Shown one piece after another: positions 8,391-16,211 of a stretch of DNA of 36,860 nucleotides (within the stretch, counting starts at the first letter, position 1; each line of letters starts with the position of its first letter). Origin of the DNA: Phycisphaeraceae bacterium (GTDB taxonomy: Bacteria > Planctomycetota > Phycisphaerae > Phycisphaerales > Phycisphaeraceae); contig PBAS01000074.1 of NCBI GenBank assembly GCA_002716625.1, positions 1-36,860 of the forward strand. The letters are read 5' to 3'. A program made the translations under genes and the position numbers. The notes beneath the pieces are model-generated. The model made no database searches. It was not told the DNA's origin and was given only the letters and a program-made list of their open reading frames with translations.

Positions 8391-9843
8391 GACTGTTTTC
8401 CACAGTAAGGAAATTAAGGACAGTCGCGGCATGCTTTTCAGCATCGCTGATAACACGCTCCACCCGACTACGCAATACGCCATGAAGCAATAAAATGGGA
8501 ATCGCAATAACAAGACCGCTTGCCGTAGTCACCAGCGCCTCTGAAATCCCGCCAGCCAACATACCTGGATCTGTGTCACCATAATGTTTAATCACACCGA
8601 AAGTCTGAATGATTCCTGTAACTGTTCCCAGCAGGCCAAGCAACGGAGCAACTGCACCCAGGACCGCAATACCACCAAGAAAACGCTGGAGATGCGGCAT
8701 TTCATAGAGTAACTGTTCCTGTATTCGGTCCTCCATTGCATTCTGGCCATGATCACGATGCACTAAGCACGCATGCAATGTTCGTGGAATAACACCCCGA
8801 TGCCGCTCCAACTGCTCCACGGCCTGATCAACTTGCCCCTGCCGGCACATTGCGATGACCATTTGTGCAACACTTGATCCACCCCGACCTTCGCGATTCA
8901 AAAACCAAAGCCGATGAGCCACCATGCCAAAAGCCAAGATCGCCACACTGGCCAGCGGATACATCACCAAACCACCAGAACGAAACCATTTACTGATTCC
9001 CATTCGATGCGCAAGGTCCGTTTCACGCAAGGCCGTTGTCACATCGATGGGTAGTTCAATACTTGTCGGCGCAGAGCCTCTGAGGATATCAACACTTTGG
9101 ATAATCTGGCCTGATTCATCTAAAGATAAGAGGTCCTCATTCCAACGGAATCCGCTTGCATCCGAGGGACTATCAAGTGCGACTGCAACACGGTTGGATC
9201 CCTCAATCAGATAGTAGGCACCAACGTGTCCAACTTGAATAACCTTTGATTTATACTCAATACCATCGGGGCCACGAACCAACTGATCGCCCAAGCCAAT
9301 GGAGCCTGCTTCATCATGAATGTGACCAATCAATTCAACTAATTGGATCACATCATTTCCAGTCGCCCCCCCAGCTTCACCAAAGCTTGCGACAAAGTCA
9401 CTGTTGGTTTCCATCTGCAGCAGTCCAACAGGTTGCTCACGCCGGAAGATATTTATTTCCTCAGCGGTCATTTTGGCGAAATCATATACATCACCAATTG
9501 CCTTAGTACCAATCTTTTCTTTTTCGCGTTCCACCCTGAGGGTTTGGGCAAGCCGCTCGGCCTCCACTGCCAGTCTCCCTCGCTCCAGTTCAAGTTCAAG
9601 AACACGGGAAGCGAGATCCCTTCGAGTGCTACGAAGAAGGTCCAATTCCGCCGCCCAAGAAATTTGGGATTCCAACAACCTCTTTTTTTCGGCCTCCAGC
9701 TTGACGACCAGGCCCGCCAGCTCACCTTCAACATCAAGAGCCTGCCCGCCATCCACTGTCTCCCCAGAAATACAGATACCTCCAGCTGTACAGAGGCATG
9801 CAAACATGACCAACTGAAATATTCGCCAAGCAGATCTCACCAC
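8374..9843 (-). CDS. TtpC-like protein: MotA/TolQ/ExbB domain with long periplasmic coiled-coil region
   Basis: 489 residues, from GTG at 9843 (a second GTG follows directly). A signal peptide (about 1-25) leads into a coiled coil (about 38-115, rich in Leu, Glu and Arg), then a periplasmic region. A membrane helix near 290-310 and a MotA/TolQ/ExbB domain at the C-terminus (LGAVAPLLGLLGTVTGIIQT, TTASGLVIAIPILLLHG) follow. This layout is that of TtpC, the extra subunit of the Vibrio TonB2 system, required there for siderophore uptake. It is a second, larger ExbB-like protein in the operon. The start is 14 bases after the DUF3450 gene; no strong ribosome binding site is seen. Confidence 0.87.
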   Translation of the reverse strand: MVRSAWRIFQLVMFACLCTAGGICISGETVDGGQALDVEGELAGLVVKLEAEKKRLLESQISWAAELDLLRSTRRDLASRVLELELERGRLAVEAERLAQTLRVEREKEKIGTKAIGDVYDFAKMTAEEINIFRREQPVGLLQMETNSDFVASFGEAGGATGNDVIQLVELIGHIHDEAGSIGLGDQLVRGPDGIEYKSKVIQVGHVGAYYLIEGSNRVAVALDSPSDASGFRWNEDLLSLDESGQIIQSVDILRGSAPTSIELPIDVTTALRETDLAHRMGISKWFRSGGLVMYPLASVAILAFGMVAHRLWFLNREGRGGSSVAQMVIAMCRQGQVDQAVEQLERHRGVIPRTLHACLVHRDHGQNAMEDRIQEQLLYEMPHLQRFLGGIAVLGAVAPLLGLLGTVTGIIQTFGVIKHYGDTDPGMLAGGISEALVTTASGLVIAIPILLLHGVLRSRVERVISDAEKHAATVLNFLTVENSHAVPD

Positions 9844-9857
9844 CGAAGACCACCAAT

Positions 9858-10640
9858 TTAATCTTGATCGATTCTTGAATTAACGGGAAGCACCAAGCTA
9901 ACCAACCCAGGCATGCGTCGACGCCTCAATACGGCGAACGCCTCAAGCACCTTCGCCGCTTCTGCAGTCTCCGAAATATTTTCATGCCCATTTGGGTTAA
10001 AGCGACCAACCCAAGTCCCATCCTCAGTTACAAACCATTGGGCAACCAGACCGAACCGTAATAAATAACCAGGCAATTGCCGTGACTCACTGAGACCAAC
10101 CACATCAGAAAGGATTTCCGTACTGCGTGCCAGTCGAAATTCCTTTCGATGAAAAATGAAATAACGATTTATGCCATCTGCCAGCCAAGAAGGATCATCT
10201 GATTTGAGCTTTCGTTCAGCATCAGATAATTCATTTAACCGGGCGGCTTGACCAAATGGGATACCAGCCTCGATATTCCGCCGCGTTCTGAAAAGTTGAG
10301 TTAACGCCGCGTCACGGATTCTTGAAATGTTTGCCGCATGCCTGCTTGAAACAGCCTGCCGCTCAAGTATTTCCTTCCGTTGAGCCTGGGCAGATACTTC
10401 AAGTCCAGCAACCTCATCTATAATTCCTTCCAATGTCTTGCCTAGCTTTGCCACTTCTGCCTCAAGCTTGGCTCGTTCATTTTCATATTGATCCAACGCT
10501 GCCAGGTATTTCTCTCGGAGTTCCTGAATATTTTCGACCCGGATTGGGATCTGGGATGCAACAGTCTTGACTTGCCCCAAAACGGGTTTGGGACTCATAA
10601 AAGACCCTAAAATCAATATGCCAATCAGGATTATTTGCAT
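9858..10640 (-). CDS. DUF3450 family exported coiled-coil protein
   Basis: About 260 residues from ATG at 10640 (MQIILIGILILGSF), which gives a clean signal peptide ending near VLGQ; an upstream TTG at 10688 in the same frame has no better ribosome binding site. Residues about 35-105 form a coiled coil (ELREKYLAALDQYENERAKL). The C-terminal half includes a conserved-looking region (LRFGLVAQWFVTEDGTWVGR). DUF3450 proteins commonly sit directly before ttpC-like genes in TonB clusters, and that is the order here. A periplasmic role in assembling the TonB complex is inferred from context only; no catalytic motif is visible. Confidence 0.82.
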   Translation of the reverse strand: MQIILIGILILGSFMSPKPVLGQVKTVASQIPIRVENIQELREKYLAALDQYENERAKLEAEVAKLGKTLEGIIDEVAGLEVSAQAQRKEILERQAVSSRHAANISRIRDAALTQLFRTRRNIEAGIPFGQAARLNELSDAERKLKSDDPSWLADGINRYFIFHRKEFRLARSTEILSDVVGLSESRQLPGYLLRFGLVAQWFVTEDGTWVGRFNPNGHENISETAEAAKVLEAFAVLRRRRMPGLVSLVLPVNSRIDQD

Positions 10641-10735
10641 TACAGGTTTTTCGTTACCACCAAACACCAAATGTAACGGAAGCGGCAAACATCACTGTAG
10701 TTGCACACTTTGGGTTCCACAAATCTCCCAATATC

Positions 10736-10773
10736 AAAGGGATGCATCCCATTAAAATGAGACGCATCCCTTT
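10736..10773 (-). terminator. Hairpin between receptor gene and DUF3450 gene
   Basis: AAAGGGATGC (10736-10745) and GCATCCCTTT (10764-10773) are perfect 10-base complementary arms with an 18-base loop. Read on the minus strand it follows the receptor stop by about 77 bases and precedes the DUF3450 start by about 95. Only a short T-run (CTTTGATATTGG) follows, so it may be a partial terminator or a processing/attenuation hairpin setting receptor versus TonB-complex levels. Confidence 0.5.
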
Positions 10774-10849
10774 ACTGAAAGGAGTTTATGTTTATGTCGG
10801 CCCCCGCAGGTATTCACCGGAAACTAAGAACCGACGAACCAAATAAAGC

Positions 10850-13204
10850 TTAAAATTGAACCTCAATTCCCATATAGGCCGACCTGGACTTACCGGGTCG
10901 TGGCCCATGAGGGTGCCGAGAAGCCTGGTATGTCTCATCGAACACATTGTGGATCCCGGCCAAAAGCCTGGTATTGTCGCTCAACTGATAATAACTGGAC
11001 AAATCGACAACGAAATGGGAATCCAGTTTACCAAAACGGGCATCGGGGTTACCGTCCCCATCGACCTGGCTACTGGTATTGCTCGCTGAAGTAAAGACTT
11101 CGTCCACATAACTACCGGCCACAAAAATACCAAAGGTGTTAAAGTCAAGACCAGTACCAACACTCAGAAGGTATTCCGGTATATAAGGCACCTTGCTGCC
11201 TTTTCTACCAGCAGCAAATATGGACTCAGCATCCTCTGAATTTGAATCACTATCTAATTCAGCATTCGTGTAAGTAAAGCTGATATAGGTTGGTGTACTT
11301 ACACCCCAGTCAAGAGTTTTCCCTGGGTCATATTGAACCATCAGTTCAACACCATAACTGTCCACTTCACCAACATTCTCCGTGTTCCCGGTTCCAGCTC
11401 CACCAACATTATCCACGACAATCAAATCATCGAAATGAGTGAAAAATGGCGTAACCTCAGCGGTTATTCCCTTGTTATTTTGATAACGAGCACCAGCCTC
11501 AAATGCAATACTGGTTTCCTCGTCCAAACCACCATGCTGGGCAGCCCGGGGGCTAGGAGCAGAAAAGCCCCGATGAACACCGCCAAACAATGTCACTTCA
11601 TCATTCCATACATATTCAAGCCCAATACCGCCGCCGACAAGGTCCATTTCGTTTTTGCCGCTACGTTCTGGGCGATCATTGTCATCATGATCCTGCCAAA
11701 GATGTTCAAAGCGAATTCCGGGCGTAACAGTCCATTTATCAAAGGAAATAGCGTCTTGAACATAGAGTGCCAACGCTTCGGTTTCCTGACGACGGTCGCC
11801 AGCATCACCATTGGTGCCACGATTAACAGCTATACCATCACCGTCATTATCTGCAATTGAACCGTTCGAAGCTTGTTCGTAAAAATCATAACGCTGGAAC
11901 CGTCGCACACGATCAACGTGGTATCGAAGCCCGAACTTCACCTCGTGATCAGCTGAATCCGTCTTGATATTAATCGTCGGGTCAAACTGAATGCCATAAC
12001 TATAGTAGTCGCGGTTATTCGCTTTAACACGAAGATCACCAGCCCTGGTACCACGAAGAACATCAAGGCCCGCGCCACCATTGGAGCCTGCCAAGGCAGA
12101 TGCACTGCCAGAATTAACACCATCACCAACGCCATCACCATCGGTATCAATGTTGCGAATATCATTCAACTTATACCAGTTGCGATGAAAGCGGTTGTAG
12201 TAGGCCGTCGTTGTAAGATCAACGCTATCGGTCATCTCTATAAAATGACGCAGGTAAAGCCGTGTTTGATAGGTCGCAATATTATCAAAACGCGAGGCCG
12301 CATACCGCCGATTTGGGTCGTCGTTAAAGTCAGCCTCGGAAAGACCTAGATAAGTTTCATTTGCATCACGATCGGTATATCCAATTTTGAATTCAAACTG
12401 TTGATATTGATCTGACTTAGGTTCCCACATCAATTTGAGCATGGGTTCCATATTGGTAAAACCAGTCTCTCCACCATTGAATCCCTGCGAGGAATCAATG
12501 TTCTTAAACCCGTCAGTGTCGCGGTAATAGTTTTCCAGGACATAACCAAGCCGACCAGACTCGCCGAGATCAAGCACATCACCATATGTAACGTGCATAC
12601 GGGTTTCACCATCTTCACCAAAGATAGTTTTGAAATAACCCTGGGAATCAGATGGGATGGGAGTCGAAACATAATTAACTACGCCGCCCGTGATATGTGG
12701 ACCGTATTGGATCTGGCTGGCCCCCTTAAGGACCTCGATGGCATCCATGCGGCCGGCATTAGGAGAATAATAAGCTGAGGGTGCTGAATATGGTGCAGGC
12801 GCTGCAAGCACACCGTCCTCCATTAACGTGATTTTCGAACTACGTGTTGTATCAACGCCGCGGACACTAAGATTAGGGAATAAGCCATACCCGTCTTCTT
12901 CTCGCAAATAAACACCAGGGACTTTTCGGAGGATACGATTAATATCATCGTAGCTCTGCTCGCGAATCTCTTCGCTTGAAACATAATATCCAGAACCGGG
13001 TACTTCCCATGCACCGTCAGCTGATCCCAAAACCGTAATGGTAGGCAACGGTGTACTCATCTCCGCATCACCACCATGATTATCCGCAAGAGCAAATGGC
13101 GAACCTAAAAGAACCATCATCAAAAGCAATTTCAGTTCCACGTTACCCCTTGCACCGGTAATCCGAGAACCGTTTCGGATTTCAATGCCATCGAATGATC
13201 TCAT
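10850..13204 (-). CDS. TonB-dependent outer-membrane receptor, FecA-like (ferric dicitrate/siderophore type)
   Basis: About 784 residues. ATG at 13204 is chosen because AAGGAG lies 8 bases upstream; a TTG at 13207 is adjacent in frame. A signal peptide (about 20-42: VELKLLLMMVLLGSPFALA) precedes a TonB-box-like PTITVLGS. The plug domain (about 60-180) holds LRKVPGVYLREEDGYG, NLSVRGVDTTRSSKITLMED and IEVLKGASQIQYGPHITGGV, closely patterned on FecA. A beta barrel ends in the usual terminal Phe (GIEVQF). The family imports ferric chelates across the outer membrane using TonB energy. Its own TonB machinery follows on the same strand, and Fur-like palindromes lie upstream. The true ligand cannot be read from sequence. 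Confidence 0.93.
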   Translation of the reverse strand: MRSFDGIEIRNGSRITGARGNVELKLLLMMVLLGSPFALADNHGGDAEMSTPLPTITVLGSADGAWEVPGSGYYVSSEEIREQSYDDINRILRKVPGVYLREEDGYGLFPNLSVRGVDTTRSSKITLMEDGVLAAPAPYSAPSAYYSPNAGRMDAIEVLKGASQIQYGPHITGGVVNYVSTPIPSDSQGYFKTIFGEDGETRMHVTYGDVLDLGESGRLGYVLENYYRDTDGFKNIDSSQGFNGGETGFTNMEPMLKLMWEPKSDQYQQFEFKIGYTDRDANETYLGLSEADFNDDPNRRYAASRFDNIATYQTRLYLRHFIEMTDSVDLTTTAYYNRFHRNWYKLNDIRNIDTDGDGVGDGVNSGSASALAGSNGGAGLDVLRGTRAGDLRVKANNRDYYSYGIQFDPTINIKTDSADHEVKFGLRYHVDRVRRFQRYDFYEQASNGSIADNDGDGIAVNRGTNGDAGDRRQETEALALYVQDAISFDKWTVTPGIRFEHLWQDHDDNDRPERSGKNEMDLVGGGIGLEYVWNDEVTLFGGVHRGFSAPSPRAAQHGGLDEETSIAFEAGARYQNNKGITAEVTPFFTHFDDLIVVDNVGGAGTGNTENVGEVDSYGVELMVQYDPGKTLDWGVSTPTYISFTYTNAELDSDSNSEDAESIFAAGRKGSKVPYIPEYLLSVGTGLDFNTFGIFVAGSYVDEVFTSASNTSSQVDGDGNPDARFGKLDSHFVVDLSSYYQLSDNTRLLAGIHNVFDETYQASRHPHGPRPGKSRSAYMGIEVQF

Positions 13205-13268
13205 CAAAAATACTCCTTTATATGGTCAATAATGACCGGAAATAAACTTTAATCTGCAACCAACTAAT

Positions 13269-13287
13269 AATACTGAGTCTCAGTATC
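13269..13287 (-). promoter_or_regulatory. Fur-box-like palindrome upstream of the receptor
   Basis: ATACTGAG-T-CTCAGTAT (13270-13286) is a perfect 8-base inverted repeat with a 1-base centre. The 19-mer around it matches the classic Fur box GATAATGATAATCATTATC at 13 of 19 positions by hand count. It lies about 65 bases upstream of the receptor start, a plausible promoter position. Iron-dependent repression is inferred. Confidence 0.5.
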
Positions 13288-13330
13288 TTTCCATTTTGCC
13301 CGCTGCACACACCGCAGCCTTCATGGATAT

Positions 13331-13345
13331 TGATACGCAGTATCA
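13331..13345 (-). promoter_or_regulatory. Second Fur-like palindrome upstream of the receptor
   Basis: TGATAC-GCA-GTATCA is a perfect 6-base inverted repeat matching the 7-1-7 Fur model (TGATAATnATTATCA) at 11 of 14 positions. Its centre is 60 bases from the centre of the first palindrome, and both share the half-site CAGTATC. This supports one regulator binding both. Confidence 0.45.
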
Positions 13346-13704
13346 TTTATTAGGCAGTCTACAAATAAGATAAAAGCTGTCAAACTCAAATAAACATGAT
13401 CAATTCAGGCAAAAAACTTTTACTTACTTTATATCAACACTTTATCCGAACGGCGGGTTTTTTGTGGAAAATCGGTTAAAAAAATCTCAGGGTTGGACCA
13501 CAATCCAGATGTAAAAGACTTAATGCCGATTTAGCGGTTTGAACAGTGACCAGAATTTTGAGCCTAACTGTTATGAATAAGCAAGATAATGCCCCGCGGA
13601 CAGCCCAACTATAAATCACCGCCCCGTATCCGGTCGCATAGATGAACGGATGATCAGGCCCCCCAAGCCATCGGCTGAAGCAAACGTGCCACAGTGCCCC
13701 CGGC
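13346..13704. other. Non-coding stretch between receptor promoter and YHYH fragment
   Basis: No intact gene is seen here. The receptor's palindromes end at 13345. The section 13350-13590 is AT-rich and shows no recognisable coding content. The part near 13600-13650 carries the oxidoreductase-like scrap listed separately. Confidence 0.6.
13600..13650 (-). pseudogene. Possible scrap of a flavin monooxygenase gene
   Basis: On the minus strand this encodes HPFIYATGYGAVIYSWAV. The intact monooxygenase at 14199-15989 has DLIIYATGYGSMNSWAA, the conserved ATGYG motif region. The DNA also matches in patches (GCCCAACT, CCGTATCC, GCATAGAT). The similarity covers about 17 codons, so it may be a remnant of a second related gene or chance; no start or flanking domain is visible. 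Confidence 0.35.
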
Positions 13705-14190
13705 TCAGTGCCCGTTGATTTTGTGACCGTGGTCGTCGTGGGTGTTCTCCGTCGTCTCGTTGTGCCAGCGCAACGGTGGGACTTTACCGAACGATGGCTC
13801 GTGCACCCCGAACGTGCATATTGGGGCGTACGGGTAGGTGTGTGTGATGTAGTAGCCATATACACCATTGATGTCGATGGCCCCGTTGCACTCGTCTAGA
13901 TTGCCAGTGTTGCCGTCATCGTACACCCAGTCGTCCAGATAACGGCCAAGCGGTATCCCAACGTCGCTATCAAAATCCTCCGAACGGTTGGCGATATCCC
14001 AAGGTGTTGGGGGCGTACCACGATCAAAGTTGGGCGGCAACCCCAGCACAGGATCGCGCGAGTTACCCTCGTTGAGATCGTAAGTTTTTAGGACATACCC
14101 TGATTGCGCCTTCACTAGCTTGCCTTGCGAATTAACGAACCAGTGGCCGTAGATCGGAAACCCGTCCTTGGCAAAGCCGATCAGCGGCGA
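13705..14190 (-). pseudogene. 5'-truncated YHYH-domain protein fragment
   Basis: The frame ending at 13705 encodes SPLIGFAKDGFPIYGHW, then LDECNGAIDINGVYGYYITHTYPY and a His-rich tail (HDDHGHKINGH). This is the C-terminal half of the YHYH family, secreted proteins of unknown function named for a conserved motif. The frame stays open upstream, but those codons lie over the monooxygenase 3' end in another frame and show no YHYH similarity. Family resemblance begins about 10 bases from the monooxygenase stop. The normal N-terminus, signal peptide and start codon are missing, so it is a fragment joined to that gene by deletion or rearrangement. Confidence 0.75.
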
Positions 14191-14198
14191 TCTGTTGG

Positions 14199-15989
14199 TC
14201 AGCAAAGATGATGAACCTTGGAGAGCCCGTAGACTGGGGTGGGTACCGACTCCATTCGAGCCTTGATCTGCAGCGACAAGTATTGCGAGTAATGGCGCGA
14301 CTGGTGGAGATTGCCGCCGTGAAACCAAAGTGCTGGCTGCTGGGTTGGTTTCCACATGTTCCGCAACTCCCCTTCCCATGGACCTGGATCCTTCATGGTA
14401 TCTGAGCCCAACCCCCAGCATCGGCCCACCTTATCAGCCACTTCCTGGGAAATGAGTTTCGCCGCCCAACTGTTCATCGATCCGTATCCAGTTGCATAGA
14501 TAATCAAGTCTGCTGGCAGCTCAGAATCGTCCGATAGAACCACGGATTGGCCCTTGATCTGCTTGATCGACACGCCGCTTTTCAATTTGATCTTGCCGTC
14601 AATGATCAAACCTGATGCACCCACGTCAATGTAATAACCCGATCCACGACGCAGGTACTTCATGAACAACCCGGATTCATCTTCACCAAAATCCAGAAGG
14701 AACCCGGCCCCTTTTAACCGCTTGTAAAACTCGGCGTCAATGGCCGTGATTTCCTCGTAGGCTTCTGTATGGAATCCGCCTAGAAGCTTGTACGGAATCG
14801 AGGCAAAGGTAAGGTCCGCTTTTTGCGTGGTCATACCCGCGTCAACTGCTGACTGTGAATAAAGACCACCCAGCAACACTTTCATCAGTGTTTCTGATTT
14901 TGAAACATGGGTTGCAGATCGCTGGATCATGGTGACGTCGGCGCCGTGCTCCCACAGGTCACCACAGATATCATGACCTGAGTTGCCGGTCCCGACGACA
15001 ATACACTTCTTGCCGGCGTAATCGGCGCCACAGGTATGCTTGCTCGAATGGTGCTGATCACCATGGAAAGTTTTGGCACCCGGGATATCTGGAATATTTG
15101 GCATGCCCGACATACCCGTTGCCAGGACAAGCTGCTTTGGCTGAAGAACAATTGTCTTGCCGTCACGCACCACGGTGACGCGCCACTGCTGACTCTCCTG
15201 ATCATATTGTGCGGATTGGCAGGTCGTGGAATGCCAGTAGTTCAGTTCCATGACCTTGGTGTACATCTCGAGCCAATCACCGACCTTGTCCTTGGGACAG
15301 AAAACCGGCCAGTGATCCGGAAATGGGAGGTAGGGCATGTGGTCGTACCACACCGGATCATGCAGACACAGGGATTTGTGTCGCTTGCACCAGGAATCGC
15401 CTGGTCGCTCATTTTTCTCAATGATGATGGTTGGCACTTCCAGCCGCTTGAGCCTTGCGGCCAACCCGATGCCACCCTGTCCGCCGCCGACAATGACACA
15501 ATAGGGCTGGCGTGTATGACCCAGTTCCTGTTCATCACGAGTCTTTCGTTCAAGCCAGGTTTCCCGATTTTCAAATGCACCGTGCTGGGTGCCGAATTCA
15601 CGGGTGGCACCTTCCTTTTCCTCAAAACCTTTCAGGCTGACTATAGAGGTGAATAGCGTCCAGCATTTGCCCTCCTTCAACCGAATATGCCCCTTACCCT
15701 GCGACACAATCGTCTCGAAAGTAAACCATGCTTCGGTTACCCCACCTTCATCAGTTGCCTCGCCCTCAATCTCCCACCGACTTGGCTTTGCCTGTGGCAC
15801 CGTAACGGCCAGCATCGCCTTGATATCACCTTGACCTTCAGCGGTGATGATGTTCCATGTGAATGACACCATGTCCCGCCAATAACAATCCTCGCCAAAC
15901 ATGTTCATAGCGTCAGCAAGATCACCGCGATCCAGGGCATCTCCAAAGCCAGTAAACCACCGAGCCACCTGCTGGGTCAATGTCGACAT
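14199..15989 (-). CDS. Flavin-containing monooxygenase-like NAD(P)/FAD oxidoreductase with N-terminal NTF2/SnoaL-like domain
   Basis: 596 residues from ATG at 15989. Residues 1-145 look like an NTF2/SnoaL-like cone fold. The FAD-binding GGGQGG lies at 168-173 (VIVGGGQGGIGLAARLKRL). The FMO-like FxGxxxH motif (FHGDQHH) is at 308-314, the NADPH-binding GTGNSG at 333-338, and the ATGYG motif (IIYATGYGSMNSWAA) near 490. Such enzymes use NADPH and oxygen to oxidise nitrogen, sulfur or carbonyl centres, and the plant YUCCA group is related. The substrate is unknown. It is divergent from the aminotransferase at 16212, 222 bases apart. Its stop codon abuts the YHYH fragment, so its last few residues could have been altered by that junction. 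Confidence 0.9.
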   Translation of the reverse strand: MSTLTQQVARWFTGFGDALDRGDLADAMNMFGEDCYWRDMVSFTWNIITAEGQGDIKAMLAVTVPQAKPSRWEIEGEATDEGGVTEAWFTFETIVSQGKGHIRLKEGKCWTLFTSIVSLKGFEEKEGATREFGTQHGAFENRETWLERKTRDEQELGHTRQPYCVIVGGGQGGIGLAARLKRLEVPTIIIEKNERPGDSWCKRHKSLCLHDPVWYDHMPYLPFPDHWPVFCPKDKVGDWLEMYTKVMELNYWHSTTCQSAQYDQESQQWRVTVVRDGKTIVLQPKQLVLATGMSGMPNIPDIPGAKTFHGDQHHSSKHTCGADYAGKKCIVVGTGNSGHDICGDLWEHGADVTMIQRSATHVSKSETLMKVLLGGLYSQSAVDAGMTTQKADLTFASIPYKLLGGFHTEAYEEITAIDAEFYKRLKGAGFLLDFGEDESGLFMKYLRRGSGYYIDVGASGLIIDGKIKLKSGVSIKQIKGQSVVLSDDSELPADLIIYATGYGSMNSWAAKLISQEVADKVGRCWGLGSDTMKDPGPWEGELRNMWKPTQQPALWFHGGNLHQSRHYSQYLSLQIKARMESVPTPVYGLSKVHHLC

Positions 15990-16211
15990 GCGATTACTCC
16001 TGATCTATACCCGATAGAAAGGTTGAAATCATTCTACTGCATCTTTCTGCTACAAGTCATTGCAGGCAGATTTAAACCTTTTACCAGCTACGCCCTGTAC
16101 CATCATGCCAAGATATAATTTGTTTGTTTCCATCAAGGTTCGGTCCGCCCAGCTGGCCAATCTAATACAGCACGAAGTCTCCCTGATGCCCAAGCCAAGG
16201 AAACCATCACC

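Noticed and set aside
8391..8513. Longer start for exbB at 8513
   Set aside because: The extension overlaps the TtpC-like gene in another frame and has no ExbB-like sequence; ATG at 8390 gives the normal length and N-terminus.
10788..10853. Short plus-strand frame of 21 codons after AAAGGAG
   Set aside because: The ribosome binding site looks good, but the peptide has no recognised features and the frame runs into the antisense of the receptor gene; too little to support a gene.
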